A stretch of 64,000 nt of DNA. Origin: Cymbidium sinense (lineage: Eukaryota; Streptophyta; Magnoliopsida; Asparagales; Orchidaceae). A model generated the notes under the pieces. The model made no database searches. It was not told the DNA's origin and was given only the letters and a program-made list of their open reading frames with translations. The translations under genes and the position numbers were made by a program. Shown piece after piece: positions 10,466 through 23,497 of the stretch (its first letter is position 1; each line of letters begins with the position of its first letter). Location of the stretch: the NCBI GenBank assembly GCA_021442155.1, contig CM038229.1:70576443-70640442 (forward strand), read 5' to 3'.

Positions 10466-13400
10466 GAGCTGACTTAAGAAAGCTAAATAAGAAAACCTAA
10501 AGCTAATTTTAAACTAGAAGTGGCAAACAAAAAAGGGGAAAGTCTTTAAAGCAAATTTTGGAAAGAATGAAACACCCATTTAAAATGCAAGTACAATTTG
10601 AGGAGGCTAATATTAAACTCACAAATGCTAATAAATATCTCAGAAATTGATTATGTCAGGTGATAATAGATCTAATCCTCTATTAGAAGTTAAACATAGT
10701 TGACAGAATCTAAAGCTCTTAAATATATTCTAATTAATCAAATTTTAAGTAGCAATTTGAAACTGCTTAAATAAATCAATCTCATAATTTCCTAATTTCT
10801 TAAATACACTCGCATGGGCCTATATTAATGAATTAAATTCAAGTGTCCGAGGATGTCAGACGGGTTACTTCCGATTTAGTCTTAGATTGGGTCGTTAACA
10901 AACCTAAAACATATAATAAGAGTTTCAAATCGAAAATATCCGAGAAACCGACATGTCGGTGAGATCTAATCTCTCGTTAGCAAAGAAATATAGTTGACAA
11001 GATCTAAAGCTCTTAAATATATTCTAATTAATCAATTACTAAAATCAAATTGACTCAAATTAAAATTCAAATATCAATATAAAAAATTGTTTAAATGAAA
11101 GTCTATCATTAAAAAATTAAGTCAAACTCAATCTATCCACCTTCCGTAACTGTTTGTCGGGGGTGACAAATTAAGAAAACTCTAGCTCACAAAGGAGTCA
11201 ATATCAAATCAAGTGTTATGTTATGTTCACTCTCAATCAATCTCACGCCAAGGACGTGGCTCGTGTCCTCTAAGTGCGTGGCTTGGCCAATAGGCTCTGA
11301 TGAAGCAAGCATAAACCGAGTCCTCTTATCTGGTTTGGTCAATCGTGCTCCATTATATTTATCAACGATCTATGCTCCCCAATAGCTCTGTCCTTTGAGT
11401 TGTGAATCATAGGGTATACTTGATATGACAAATAGCCCTCTACCAGCTAATGTAGACTTAAGATTGTCTCCTTAGATAAATAACTAAGCTATAAACACCC
11501 GCATGTGCCTCGACACTATGCTAAATGCTTAAATTCAAGTGTTTGAGGATGCTGTCTGGGTTGCTTCCGGTTTAGTCTTTAGGACTGTGCCCGGGTTAAC
11601 AAAACCTAAAAAACTTATAATAAGAGTTTCAAATCAGTGAAATATCTAAGAAATTGATTCTATCAAGTGATAGTAGATCTAATCCTTAATTAGCAGCTAA
11701 GCGGAGTTTACAAAATCTAAAGTTTTTAAATATATTCAAATTAATCAATTTTTTAAAATTAATTTTAAAATAGCAATTTGAAACCAATCTCATAACTCAA
11801 ATAAAATTGCCTAAATTCTTAAATAAAAGTGCTCACACTATGTCAATGCCTAAATTAAAGTGTTCAAGGATGTCATTGTTGTTTAGTAAGACTGGGTCCA
11901 AGTTAACAAAAATTAAAAACCTATAATAAGAGTTTCAAATCAGTGAAATATCTGAGAAATCATTTCACCAAGTGACAGATCTAATCCTCTGTTAGTAGCT
12001 AAACAGAGTTAACATGATCTAAAACTCTTAAACATATTCTAATTAATCAATTTTTAAATAGCAATTTGAAAATGCTTAAATAAAATTTTATCATAAAAAA
12101 AACTTAAATTAAGAACAATCCATCCACCTTCCGCAACTGTTTATCTGGGGTGATAAACTAAGAAAACTCTAGCTCACAAAGGAGCCAATGTCAAATCAAG
12201 TGTTATGTTATATTCACTCTCAATCAATCTCTGTGGACGCGGTCCTGTCCTACTATGTGGCTTGGCCAAGAATACAAATGAAGTAGTTACGACCAGAGTC
12301 CTTTCATCGGGTGGTTTGGCCAATCAGGCTCCATTATACTACGACATGACCAGTATTCATATGATCCCCAATGGCCCCTTTGAGTTATGAATCATGTTAT
12401 ACTTGATATGACAAATAGCCCTCCTCAAAGGTAGACTTAAGATTGTCTCTTTAGATAAATTGTTATAAACACTATGTGCCCACACTATGTCAATGCTTAA
12501 ATTCAAGTGTAGGATCTACGGGTTGCTTCCTTTAGTCTTAGACTGTGGTTAACAAAGCCTAAAACCTATAATAAGAGTTTTAAATCGCTGAAATAGAAAT
12601 TGATTCTATCATGTGATAGTAGATCTAATCCTCTATTAGTAGCAAAGAGTTGACATGATCTAAAACTCTTAAACATATTCTAATTAATCAATTTTTAAAT
12701 AGCAATATGAAAATGCTTAAATGAAATTTTATCATAAAAAAAACTTAAATCAAGCACAATCCATCCACCTTCCACAACTGTTTATCGGGAGTGATAAACT
12801 ATGAACACTCTAGCTCACAAAGGAGTCAATGTCAAATTAAGTGTTATGCTATGTTTACTCTCCAATCTCTCAAGTAAGGACGTGTCCTCGACCATGTTGG
12901 CCAAGAGGCTCCACGATGAAGCAATTATGACCGAGTCCTGACGGGTGGTTTGGTCAATCAGCTCCATTATACTACGACATGACCGTATATCCCCCCAATG
13001 GCTCGCCTTTGAGTTGTGAATCAGGGTATACTTGATATGACAAATAGCCTCTCACTAAGGTAGACTTAAGATTGTCTCCTTAGATAAATAATTGTTATAA
13101 ACACCATGTGAACCCGACACTATGTCAATGCTTAAATTCAAGTGTCTAAGGATCGTCGTTGCTTCTTAGTCTTAGATCGTGCGATTAACAAAACCTAAAA
13201 AAATATATAATAAGAGTTTTAAATCGGAAATATCTAAGAAATGATTCTATCAAGTGATAGTAGATCTAATCCTCGCCATTACAGAGAGTAATCTAAAGCT
13301 CTAAACATATTCAAATTAATCAATTTTAAAATAATAATTTAAAACTAATCTCATAACTTAGAAATAAAAGCCTAAATTCTTAAATATACATGTGAAATAC

Positions 13401-13608
13401 CAATGCCTAAATTCAAGAGTCTAAGGATGCTGCGCGGGTTGTTTACCGATTTAGTCTTAAGACTGGGTCCGAGTTAATAAAAACTAAAAACCTATAATAA
13501 GAGTTTCAAATTAGTGAAATATCTTAAAAATTGATTTCGTCATCTGATAGTAGATCTAATCCTCTGCTAGTAGCTAAATATAGTTGACATGATCTAAAGC
13601 TATTAAAT

Positions 13609-13613
13609 ATATT
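13609..13613. repeat. Target-site duplication ATATT (left)
   Basis: The five bases ATATT directly precede the TG end of the LTR at 13614 and are repeated at 14408-14412. Removing the LTR and one copy restores the array sequence TAAATATATTCTAATTAATC found in neighbouring units. Confidence 0.9.
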
Positions 13614-14407
13614 TGTTATGCTAGTAAGATTCTAGAGTAAAAGTTTTACTTCTTCATTGTGAAATCCAAAGACACACACGTGTATTTAAAGGGTGAACAA
13701 TAAAACTCCGAATTTTACGTGGAAAACCTGAAAAGAGGGAAAACCATGGCCTAGCCCAAAGAAAGTTTCCACTATGTATCCGTTTCAAAGTACAAGATCT
13801 TCCGATACCGATTACGAAAAGAACAAAAGTAATGACTATGTGGACGGCTTAATCGATCGACGGCGATGTCGAACGATGTCGAAGATGTTGATGGGCGATG
13901 TACAAGATGTTGACGATGATCTTGACGACGCTGTTACGGCGATGTATGAAGATGTCATGATGTTGACGATTGATGAAGGCAGGGTCGGCGCATGGCGGCG
14001 GCCGCGGCGGTTGGTTACGACCATCAGTGTAGCTACATTGTGCTTGAGGATCTTTAGAGCTCTCCTCTCTTTTGACCCTTCTCCTCCCCTATGAGGAATG
14101 AGGCTATTTATATTGGAGGAGTGCCACCAAATACATGCAAAATAACCACTCCTATCGGACGACTCATGATGATTCCCGATCATATGATGTATTTTGTGTA
14201 TTTGAATGCTCAAAGTAAATTATAAGATTTTGGTTTGGAACCGCCGTTCGAGCGATTTGACTATAAATACTATATTTGAGAGAGTTTTTAGAATTTAACG
14301 ATGTCTCAAAGTTTCCAATGATATTTTAAGTGTTTGATCTCACGCCAATCGATTAGCTTGCTATCAAGATTCGTGCTTCGACTAGAGGAATTTTCAGGGT
14401 CATATCA
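13614..14407 (-). mobile_element. Family-B solo LTR, copy 2 (794 bp, intact ends)
   Basis: The element runs from TGTTATGCTAG to GGGTCATATCA on the plus strand, is bounded by ATATT on both sides and lies inside the long-period array. On the minus strand it reads TGATATGACCCTG...CTAGCATAACA. It contains a minus-strand TATA box (TATTTATA at 14105-14112 on the plus strand) and a GACGATGTTGACGATG-type trinucleotide tract (about 13850-13980). No internal retrotransposon sequence is present, so this is a solo LTR left by LTR-LTR recombination. The 106- and 125-codon frames inside come from the trinucleotide tract. Confidence 0.93.
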
Positions 14408-14412
14408 ATATT
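14408..14412. repeat. Target-site duplication ATATT (right)
   Basis: Partner of the left copy at 13609-13613. Confidence 0.9.
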
Positions 14413-14835
14413 CTAATTAATCAATTTTTAAATAGCAATATGAAAATGCTTAAATGAAATTTTATCATAAAAAAAAACTTAATTCAAGCACAATCCATCC
14501 ACCTTCCGCAACTATTTGTTGGGGGTGATAAACTAAGAAAACTCTAGCTCACAAAGGAGTCAATGTCAAATCAAGTGTTCTACTATGTTCACTCTCAATC
14601 AATCTCTTGCAAGTAAGGACGGCGTGTCCTATGATTACGCTTTGGCCAAGAGTTCCACTGATGAAGTAGTTATGACCGAGTCCTCCGACGGGTGGTTTGG
14701 CCCCGCTTATATTATCACGATCAGAATTCAGATACTCCCCAATGGCTCGCCTTTGAGTTGTGAATCATAAGGTATACTTGATAGGGCAAATAACCCTATC
14801 AACTAGGTATACTTAATCATGTCCTTACAAATACC

Positions 14836-15984
14836 CCCCTCTACAAAGATTTTTTGGACGACGTAACCCATGTGTGTCGAGCAAGGATCCTTTTGTCGTG
14901 TTCGATCACTACCTCTTCTAACTAAGTATACTAGGGACCGCGACTGCTTGGGATGAGAACCATGGGATCTAGATCGGGCACGTCATTATTCCCCCAACCA
15001 TCCAGTTTAAGCTAAAATGATGAATTTTATAATCTAAATTTTGAAAATTTATATGTTGCTACTATACGCTACGTATTCAGTGACCTAATGACTAGCCTTA
15101 ATCGAAAGTTCTCAATTTGCTGAGGGGTAATTAACTATGCCTATAGGAAACCTAGAACCAGATCTAAAGTTTTAACCAAATGAGAATGAAATCTCTGGGT
15201 AGTACCTTATCTATTATCTCATATGCCTTCTGAAAATTATACCGACACTTTAAAACTACTCTTTTCGTCGAAGAGGTTGGTGGTGAATTTTCGGAGCCCA
15301 CAAAATAATACATATCAGAAGATGTAGAGTGAACTATTAGAAGAGTGACTAAGCCACTAATGTACCGCTTTCCTCGGTCAATCTTTGATGTAATACCATC
15401 AAATTATGAAACCGAAAGGCCTAAATGACCTTGCCCAATTGTACTCAAGAATTTGTCTCATGATAGGCAATCAATTCACCACTCTATAGTTGTGATATAT
15501 ATAAAAAAAGATTTGAAAGCAAAACATATGTATAAGCACAAACTACAAGCTTAAGAAGAGATCCAAATCCTCAAGTTTATTCTTAAAGTCCACTCAACTG
15601 AGAGGATTTCGCATACATTATTCTCCCATCTGCTTGACATCCCTACAATTAATGCAACTTCATTGGGGTGAAAGGAATGCATCTAGCAAAAGAATGCTTG
15701 CTTCTTATATCCCAACAAGACTGATTGAAGTGATGGCAACAGTCTTGCTAAATTCCATTCTAATGAATTGATGCAAATGAAGCCTCCTTAAAATGTCAAT
15801 AACTTCATCAATAAAATGTCCGAGATATTATCAACACCGCTAATGATGGTAGGCTCGATCCGAAGTTATCCTTTTCCTACATGTTAAACTTTAAGATAAA
15901 ATTCAATTAATGAGATTTTATCATCACAATGGAGGCCCACAAAGCGCATACAAGCAAAGCAGACACTAAAAGCAATTACTAATA
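14836..15984. other. Unassigned spacer between two tandem arrays
   Basis: No open frame longer than about 60 codons and no recognisable domain. A GC-richer stretch lies at 14870-14990. Confidence 0.4.
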
Positions 15985-18900
15985 CCGGAAAAAATTGAAA
16001 AAATACTCAGACTTTCACAGAGTACGAGAGTACAAATGACAAGCTAAAAAAAACCCATCCATCACCACCAAATTGCTTCAATATATAGAAACATATTTTC
16101 TCAAAACAGCCAAAAAATCCAAAAAAAATGAATGGTAATACTCTCAAGAGAGTACAAAGAGTACACAAGCAAATCTGCTAAAAAAAACTAACTAATCAGC
16201 ATCCAAATTACTTCTAATGGAATGTAATAAACATAGTCTCTCCAAATAAGTCAAAAAATATGATAGAAAATGATAAAAATAATATGTACTCTCATGAGAG
16301 TACAAAGAGTACATATGCAAATCTTCCCTAAAATCAACTAATCAACCTCCAAATTACTTCTAGTGGAATTTAATAAACATATTCTGTCCAAACAGGCCAA
16401 AAAATTTGATAGAAAATGACAAAATAATTTGTACTCACATGAGAGTACAGAGAGCACATATGCAAATCTCCCCTAAAAGTCAACCAATCAGCCTCTAAAT
16501 TACTTCTAGTAGAATGTAATAAACATATTCTCTCCAAACAGGCCAAAAATCTGATAGAAAATAATATAATCTGTACTCTCATGAGAGTACAGAGAGTAGA
16601 TGCATAAAAAAACTAATAAATTACTAAAATTGCTTTCTGAATGTAATAAAGATATTCTCTAAACACAAAAAAATTGAAAAAATAATCTGTACTCTCATGA
16701 GAGTACATAGAGTACAAATGCAAAATACTCTTAAAAATCAACCAATCAGCCTCCAAATTACTTCTAGTGGTATGTAATAAACATATTCTCTTCAAAAAAA
16801 AATCTCAAAAATTTAAAATAATTTGTACTCATGAGAGTACAGAGAGTAAATCTACCCTAAAACTAATCAATACCTCCAAATTTTAATAGAATGTAATAAA
16901 CATATATTCTAAACAGCCAAAGAAATTAGAAAAAATGACAAAATGCTCAGATGCATGAAAATGAGAGTACGATGCAAATCTCCCTAAAAATAAATTAATT
17001 AGTCTCTAAATTACTAATGAAATGTAATAAATATATTCTCTTCAAACAGACCAAAAATCCGTGAAATTGAAAAATAATTTGTACTCTCATGAGAGTATGG
17101 AGAGTATAAATACAAAATAATAAAAACTAATCAATCCTTCCAAATTGCTTCAATGGATAATAAACATACCGCCAAACAAAGCCAAAAAATTTAATAAAAA
17201 TGAATCTATACCTCATGAGAGAGAGTATAGATGCAAATCTCCCCTAAAAACTAACCAATTAACCTCTAAATTACTTCTAATGAAATGTAATAAATATATA
17301 TCAGCCAAAAAAATTTAATAGAATTGAAAATAATCAGTTCTCATGAGAGTACAGAGAGTACAAATGCAAAACACCCCTAAAAACTAACCAATCAGCCTCC
17401 AAATTACTTCCAGTGGAATGTAATAAACATATTTTCTTCAAAAAGGCCAAAAATCTTACATAAATTGAAAAAATAATCTGTACTCTCATGAGAGTAGAGA
17501 GTACAGAGAGTATAGATGCTAATCTCTCCTAAAAATTAAACAATCAGCCTCCAAATTGCTTCTAATGGAATGTAATAAATATATACTATCCAAATAGGCC
17601 AAAGAAAATAAAAAAATAGCAAAATGCTCTATACTCTCATGAGAGTACAGAGAGTACATATGCAAATCTCCACCAGAAACTAACCAATCATCCTCCAAAT
17701 TACTTCTAATGGAATGTAATAAATATTCTTCTCAGATGCACAAAAAATATGAGAAAATGAAAAAATAATATGGAGTCTCATGAAATTACATGTACATGTC
17801 AATCTCCCTAAAACCAACCAATCATCCTCCAAATTACTTCTGAATGTAATAAATATATTCTTTCCAAACAGGCAAAAAAATATGACAAAAACTAAAAAAA
17901 AATATGTACTCTCATAAGAGTATAGAGAGTACATATGTCAATCTCTCCTAAAAACTAATTAATCATCCTCCAAATTACTTCTAATAGAATGTAATAAACA
18001 TATTCTCTCTAAACATGCTAAAAAATCTGACAGAAAATAAAAAAATAACATGTACTCTCATGAGAGTACATAGAGTACAGATGCAAAGCACCCCTAAAAA
18101 TCAACCAATCAGCCTCCAAATTACTTCTAGTAAAATGTAATAAACATATTCTCTCCAAACATGCCAAAAAATTTGACATAAAATGAAAAATACTCTCATG
18201 AGAGTACCAAGAGTATAGATGCAAAATACCCCTAAAAATCAACCAATTAGCCTCCAAATTACTTCTAATGGAATGTAATAACTATATTCTCTCCAAACAG
18301 GCCAAAAAATTTGACAAAAAATAAAAAAATAATCTGTACTCTCATGAGAGTACATAGAGTAATGTAATCCCATTAAAACCAAAAAAATCACCTCCAAATT
18401 GGTTCTAATAAAATATAATAAACATTCTTTCTCCAAAATGCCAAAAAATCTAAAATGAAAAAAAATAATCTGTCTCTCATGAGAGTATGAGAGTACATAT
18501 GTTAATCTCCCTAAAATCAACCAATTAGCCTCCAAATTGCTTCTAATGGAATGTAATAAACATATTCTCTCAAAAGGCTAAAATGATAGAAAATGAAAAT
18601 AATATTATGTACTCATTAGAGTACAAAGAATAAAATACAAATCGCTTCCAAATTATTCTAATGAAATGTAATAAACATATTCTCTAAAAAATCAAAAAAT
18701 CGACAACAAAATGAAAATAATATGTACTTTCATGAGAGTACAAAGAATACAGATATCAATCTCTCCTGAAAACCAACCAATCAGCCTCCAAATTACTTCT
18801 AATAAAATGTAATAAATATATTCTCTCCAAACAAGCTAAAAAATTTGATAGAATATGAATAAACAATCTACTCTCATGAGAGTAGAGTATGCAAAACACC

Positions 18901-19950
18901 ATAAAATCAACCAATCCTCCAAATGCTTCTAATGTAATAAACATATTCTCCAAACAATCCAAAAATCAATAAAATAAATCTATACTCATGAGAGTACAAG
19001 ATGTCAATCTCTAAAACTAATCAATCCCTCCAAATTACTTCTAATGAAATGTAATAAACATATTCTTTCCAAACAAAAAAATCGACAAAATGAAAAAATA
19101 ATAATTTATGAGAGTACAGAGTAGACATATGTCAATCTCCCCTAAAAATAAACCAATCAGCCTCTAAATTACTTCTAATGAAATGTAATATATATATTCT
19201 CTCCAAACAGGCCAATAAATTGGACAAAAAATGAAAAAAATAATTTGTACTCTCATGAGAGTACAGAGAGTACAGATGTCAACCTCCCTAAAATCAACAA
19301 CCAATTAACTCTAAATTGCTTTCTAAATGAATAAACATATTCTCACCAAACAGCCAAAAAATCTAATAGAAAATGAGAAAATAGTCTATACTCTCATGAT
19401 AGTACAGAGAGTACTGATGCAAAATACCCTTAAAAATCAACCAATCAGCCTCCAAATTGCTTCTAATGGAATGTAATAAACATATTCTCTCCAAACAGAC
19501 CAAAATATTTGATAGAAAATGAAAAAAATAATATGTACTCTCATGAGAGTATAGAGAGTACAGATGTCAATCTGCACTAAAAACCAATCAATCAGCCTCC
19601 AAATTGCTTCTAATGAAATGCAATAAATATATTCTCTACAAATATGATTTAAAAGTCGGAAAAAATTAGAATATGGGTGTACTCAAGAGAGTATAGAGTA
19701 CACATACAAAATAATCATAAAACCAACCAATAACCATTCAATCAAGAAACAACCATCAAGCAACCCTAAACATTATAATGCCATCGACAAGCATATTATA
19801 TCCAAAAATTAGATTTCATCAAATCTTTCATGAAAAAAGACTAAACATCCTACAATGGGATATACTAAACATATGACAAGCTCCATTTAAAATTTTAAAA
19901 ATAACTAGATCCATCATGAGAGTAGAGTACACATACAAAATATCTCAAAA
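15985..19950. repeat. Satellite array of about 115-150-bp units carrying an 18-bp perfect palindrome
   Basis: About 27 units by eye. Each holds GTACTCTCATGAGAGTAC (or a decayed form), then AGAGAGTACAGATGCAAA, CTCCCCTAAAAATCAACCAA, TCAGCCTCCAAATTACTTCT, GGAATGTAATAAACATATTC and CTCCAAACAGGCCAAAAAAT. The palindrome is its own reverse complement; intact examples include 16689-16706 and others near 18054, 18336, 19248 and 19535. Units lose bases in small blocks, most heavily at both array edges. The minus strand has several 60-98-codon frames because units contain few stops, but unit length is not a multiple of three and the frame shifts from copy to copy. Confidence 0.92.
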
Positions 19951-20341
19951 TACCAAGAAAAAACATGCTCCTTTCTTTTAAAGAACTTAAATATTTCAAA
20001 TGTTCTCTATTCACGGTGAGAACAATAGATAAAACCCTAAATTCATTACTTAAGAATGCAGAAGAAATACCTCATGCGCCTCCTATAATACCTCAATTTT
20101 AATGCCCAAGATTTAGTAAATCAGGAAAGATCGAAACACACAGAGACTGGCTGAGAATAATTATGCACAAAAAAGAAATCCCTAATCTCAGAAGAATATA
20201 GACGATAATATTTTCTCCTCCTACTGTTGATCGACGCCCGGTAACGAAACGACGAATCCGCCCAATAACATCAGATGAAATAATGCATTTGTTTTATAAT
20301 GGATGTGTTGCTTGATATTGAAATGTAAAGCTACATCCGAC
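19951..20341. other. Spacer, no gene seen
   Basis: AT-rich with a short GC-richer piece near 20228-20260. No recognisable coding sequence. Confidence 0.4.
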
Positions 20342-20711
20342 TCAGCAATATTTTTCGTCAGGGAGGATAGAGATAAGATACAAACTAGAGAAAGAATAGT
20401 TGTTCCAGCCTTCCTTCCTGCTCACCTTCCTCTTTGCACACGCCTCATCTTCCTCTTCATTATCTTCTTCATCATCCTCCTCCTCTAAGAAGTACATCAT
20501 CCCCATCATCATCTTCATCTCATCATCCTCCTCCTCCCCATCTTCATCGAAGCTCTTCACAGGGCCTTTCTTGCTACTATTGATGTTCTCCTTAGATACT
20601 ATTCCCTCCCCATCTTCCTCGAGAAATTCATCTTCATCCTCCCTAGTCTCCTCTCCATCATCATCATTCATCATCCCGAATCAACTAGTTCGCCTTTCTT
20701 TTCTTTTTTGA
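20342..20711 (-). other. Acidic low-complexity open frame, possible exon
   Basis: The minus strand from 20674 to 20342 encodes 110 codons dominated by Asp and Glu (EEEDDEEDNEEEDEACAKRK), with lysine-rich patches. An AAGAGGAAG/GTGAGC sequence near 20440 would serve as a splice donor. Acidic tracts like this occur in nucleolar and histone-binding plant proteins, but GA-rich trinucleotide DNA gives the same pattern by chance. No family can be named. Confidence 0.3.
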
Positions 20712-21448
20712 GAAATTTGGTGTTTTGAGATCAAATGTGTCCCGAGATCATGCAAAAGTAAGACATAACATAGAATGATAAAATGTGAATATTGAGTGTT
20801 AATCACATGAAAACAAAACCATCAATGCCGAATGACTACAAAAGCTATGAGTGGTGGTAGGTTCTCATGATATTAAGGCATACGATAAGATAGGTTTAAT
20901 CTCACATTGATGGTTGAAAACATATTGGTGTCAAACACCTGACCATAAAACTTAACTTTAAAAGTATAAATACATGTATCGATCAAACTTTAGACTCTTG
21001 AAGACAATATCTAACAAGTGGAATGATTTATAAAGTGATTTGAATAATTCATGACTCATAAAGTCTTAGTCTTTTTCTATCATAATGGTTTTAGATGACC
21101 ATGATAGCATCAAGCAATTGAGTTGGCTCTTGGTACATAATAATTGATTTTGAGAATACATCTTTCAAAAATCATGTGATTATGTTCACAAATTTAACCC
21201 CTAACTATGTTGAAGATGGTAGTAGAATTCTCCCAAATGGGGAATCTAAGAGCTTGTGTATAGATGATAAAGGGGTGGAGATTATGAGATGATATAATTT
21301 CGACTAGCTTCATGCATCTTATAATAAATAAAGTACAATCAAAATGTAAAAAAGCCAACAACATAACAACAATAAGACTATATCCCATAATCCCACTATA
21401 TGGGATCGCACATAAATCTTTTTTTTTTCATTATATCTTATTAAGTGT
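20712..21448. other. AT-rich spacer, no gene seen
   Basis: Short frames only, no known domain. Confidence 0.4.
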
Positions 21449-22472
21449 TGATATGACACTAAAAATTTCACTAATTGAAGCATGAATCTTGATGTCGAAA
21501 GCAATCTAATTATGATTCTGAGTTAAGACTAACTTAGATCAAGCACTTAAAATAGAATTGAAAATTTTAATGCATCCTCAATATGGAATGTTTATAATCA
21601 AATGAGTGTCTTGACCGGATCTATCAAACCTAAGATCTCTTAATTATGACTTCATTTGAGCATTCAAATACTTGAAATACATCGATGGAAGGAATCATTT
21701 CGAGCCCCGGTGGGTTTGAATTTTGCTGATTTATGGGTATCACTCCATAATATATAAATTCCTCATTCTTCACATGAGGGGAGATCAAGTTAAAGAGAAG
21801 ATAGAACTCTAAGGCATGAAGATCCTCCAAGCATAATTACTTACCATTTCACGTATCGCCGACCACGCCAACACAGCTTTACGTCATCAGCCGGTCCACT
21901 CAAACATCGCCTCATCACATCATCATCATCGCCGGCCATCGCCGCCATCATTATCGCTGGTCGCCTGCCACCATCGCTGCTGTCGCCGCCACTATCTTAT
22001 CATCTTGCCATCACCATTACGCCGGTTATCACCGCCGCTGACCATCTGCGCCGTCGTCATTCCGACGTATCACCGCCATTGTTGCCGCCAGAGAATCTTG
22101 CCGCCATGCCCCATATTGTTGGTCACCATCGACCGCCGCCGCAATACCACCACTGCTCATTCACTGACAATCGTGATTATCATCATAAAACAATATCACT
22201 ATCGCCACATTATATCTATTCCTTAACTATCACTGATAAATAGATATCGAGTAGATTTCGCGTCGCTTTCACATAATTTTGTAATCTCATTATCTAAACT
22301 TAAATTTGTATCAAAGTAGATATATATGGAAAAAAAATCTACATAATTCATGATTAATCAACATATACATATGTAAATTAAATTATTTTTTCAAATTTAT
22401 GTTCGTTAAAACTCTCAAATTAACATATTCATGCGTATATATACATCTACCTAGCTAGAAATATATGGTACA
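21449..22472 (+). mobile_element. Family-B LTR, copy 3
   Basis: Begins TGATATGACACTAAAAATTT and shares GAATCTTGATGTCGAAAGC, ATCAAGCACTTAAAAT, TGGAATGTTTATAATCAAAT and GACTTCATTTGAGCATTC with the other copies. A TATA-like stretch lies near 21748-21757, followed by GAAGATCCTCCAAGC (about 21818). The tract 21845-22225 is a run of CAC, CGC, CAT and GCC triplets (about 380 bp). The 3' boundary near 22472 (TACA) is approximate. No target duplication was found. Confidence 0.75.
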
Positions 22473-22712
22473 GACACTTGAGTTCTCAAGGGTATTGATT
22501 CTAAAGAAGTTTTGATCTCATATAATGATCAAAGCAGCATAAATACTCTAATCCACCATTAAAAATATATAATAAAATATCTTAATATAAAATGTATCAG
22601 GTTATAAAATGTTTGCCCAAAATAAAAAAAAGTTGATACAATCTTGTATTTGTATTTAAACAACTATAATTTTTTGATCAGGTAGATATTTTATCTTTGG
22701 ATGAACTAGCAA

Positions 22713-23436
22713 TGATATGATCACTAAAAAGCACAATCTTGATGAAAAGCAAGCTAATCAAATTAAACCGGTCGAGCACTTAAAATATCAAACTTTGAGT
22801 CAAATTCTAAAAAAACACTCAAATGGATGTTTATAGTCAAATTGAGCGCTCGACGAGCCGCTCCCAAAAGCCAAAGATCTAATTCCACTCATTTGAGCAT
22901 TCAAATACACAAAATACATCACATGATCAAGGAATCATGAGCCATCCGGAGAGAGTGGTGATTTTGTATTATTCGAGATTACCTCCATTTATAAATAAAT
23001 TTCCCTCATTCTATCATGAGGAGCCAAAGAGAAAGGAAAAGATCCTCCAAGATAATTGCCACCGCTGACGCGGTCTTAACCACCGCCCGCCGCAGCCGCC
23101 GCCACAATCATCATTGCCGCTTTCTGCCAACTGCCTATTCATTATGATTTAATTTCACCAAATTGTTCCCTCAGATTATATTCTCATATTTTCTCAAATT
23201 CTTCCTCACACAAATACTCACATAAATCTTAAATCGATCATTATATGTTTTTCCTTTCATGATCAGAATCCCGTTATCAAGATTTTGTACTTTGAAATAC
23301 ATATGATCTTAATCTCAATTTTTTTTTCAGATTTTAATGTAAAAATTCTCAAGTTTCATGTTTTCCTTTAAATATTGTGATGATTTAAATAAAATGTAAA
23401 ATTTTCTACCAAGAATATTTTCTAGACACAAATGCA
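22713..23436 (+). mobile_element. Family-B LTR, copy 4
   Basis: Begins TGATATGATCACTAAAAAGC and ends near AATGCA, preserving TG/CA ends. Shared blocks include GAGCACTTAAAATATCAAA, GTTTATAGTCAAATTGAGCG, CTCGACGAGCCG and ATGATCAAGGAATCATGAGC. The TATA-like element is TTTATAAATA (about 22988-22998), followed by GATCCTCCAAG and only a short CCGCCGCAGCCGCCGCC tract (about 23082-23105). It lies 240 bp from copy 3 in the same orientation. Confidence 0.78.
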
Positions 23437-23438
23437 AA

Positions 23439-23439
23439 A

Positions 23440-23495
<56 letters not shown>
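23439..23495. repeat. (AAT)n microsatellite, about 19 repeats
   Basis: An uninterrupted ATA/AAT triplet run directly behind the 3' end of LTR copy 4. It produces poly-isoleucine frames on both strands that are not genes. Confidence 0.97.

Positions 23496-23497
<2 letters not shown>

Larger units (their letters stand above)
10470..14835. repeat. Long-period tandem array with alternating full (about 640-710 bp) and short (about 290 bp) units
   Basis: The block CCTATAATAAGAGTTTCAAAT recurs near 10912, 11624, 11922, 12562, 13208 and 13492, so unit lengths are about 712, 298, 640, 646 and 284 bp before the array is interrupted by an LTR at 13614-14407. Full units also contain CCATCCACCTTCCGCAACTG, AGCTCACAAAGGAGTCAATG (near 11192, 12170, 12812 and 14548) and a TTGATATGACAAATAGCCCT block; short units lack these. 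GATCTAATCCTC and TTCTAATTAATCAATTTTT occur in both kinds. No protein is conserved between units. Confidence 0.85.

Noticed and set aside
16370..18962. Series of 60-98-codon minus-strand frames with repeated Phe/Tyr-rich motifs (e.g. FLACLERICLLH)
   Set aside because: They come from satellite units low in stops; unit length is not a multiple of three and frames change between units, so no repeat protein is encoded.
15985..19950. CRISPR-like array (regular repeat with spacers)
   Set aside because: Plant nuclear context; the sequence between palindromes is itself repeated, so there are no unique spacers.
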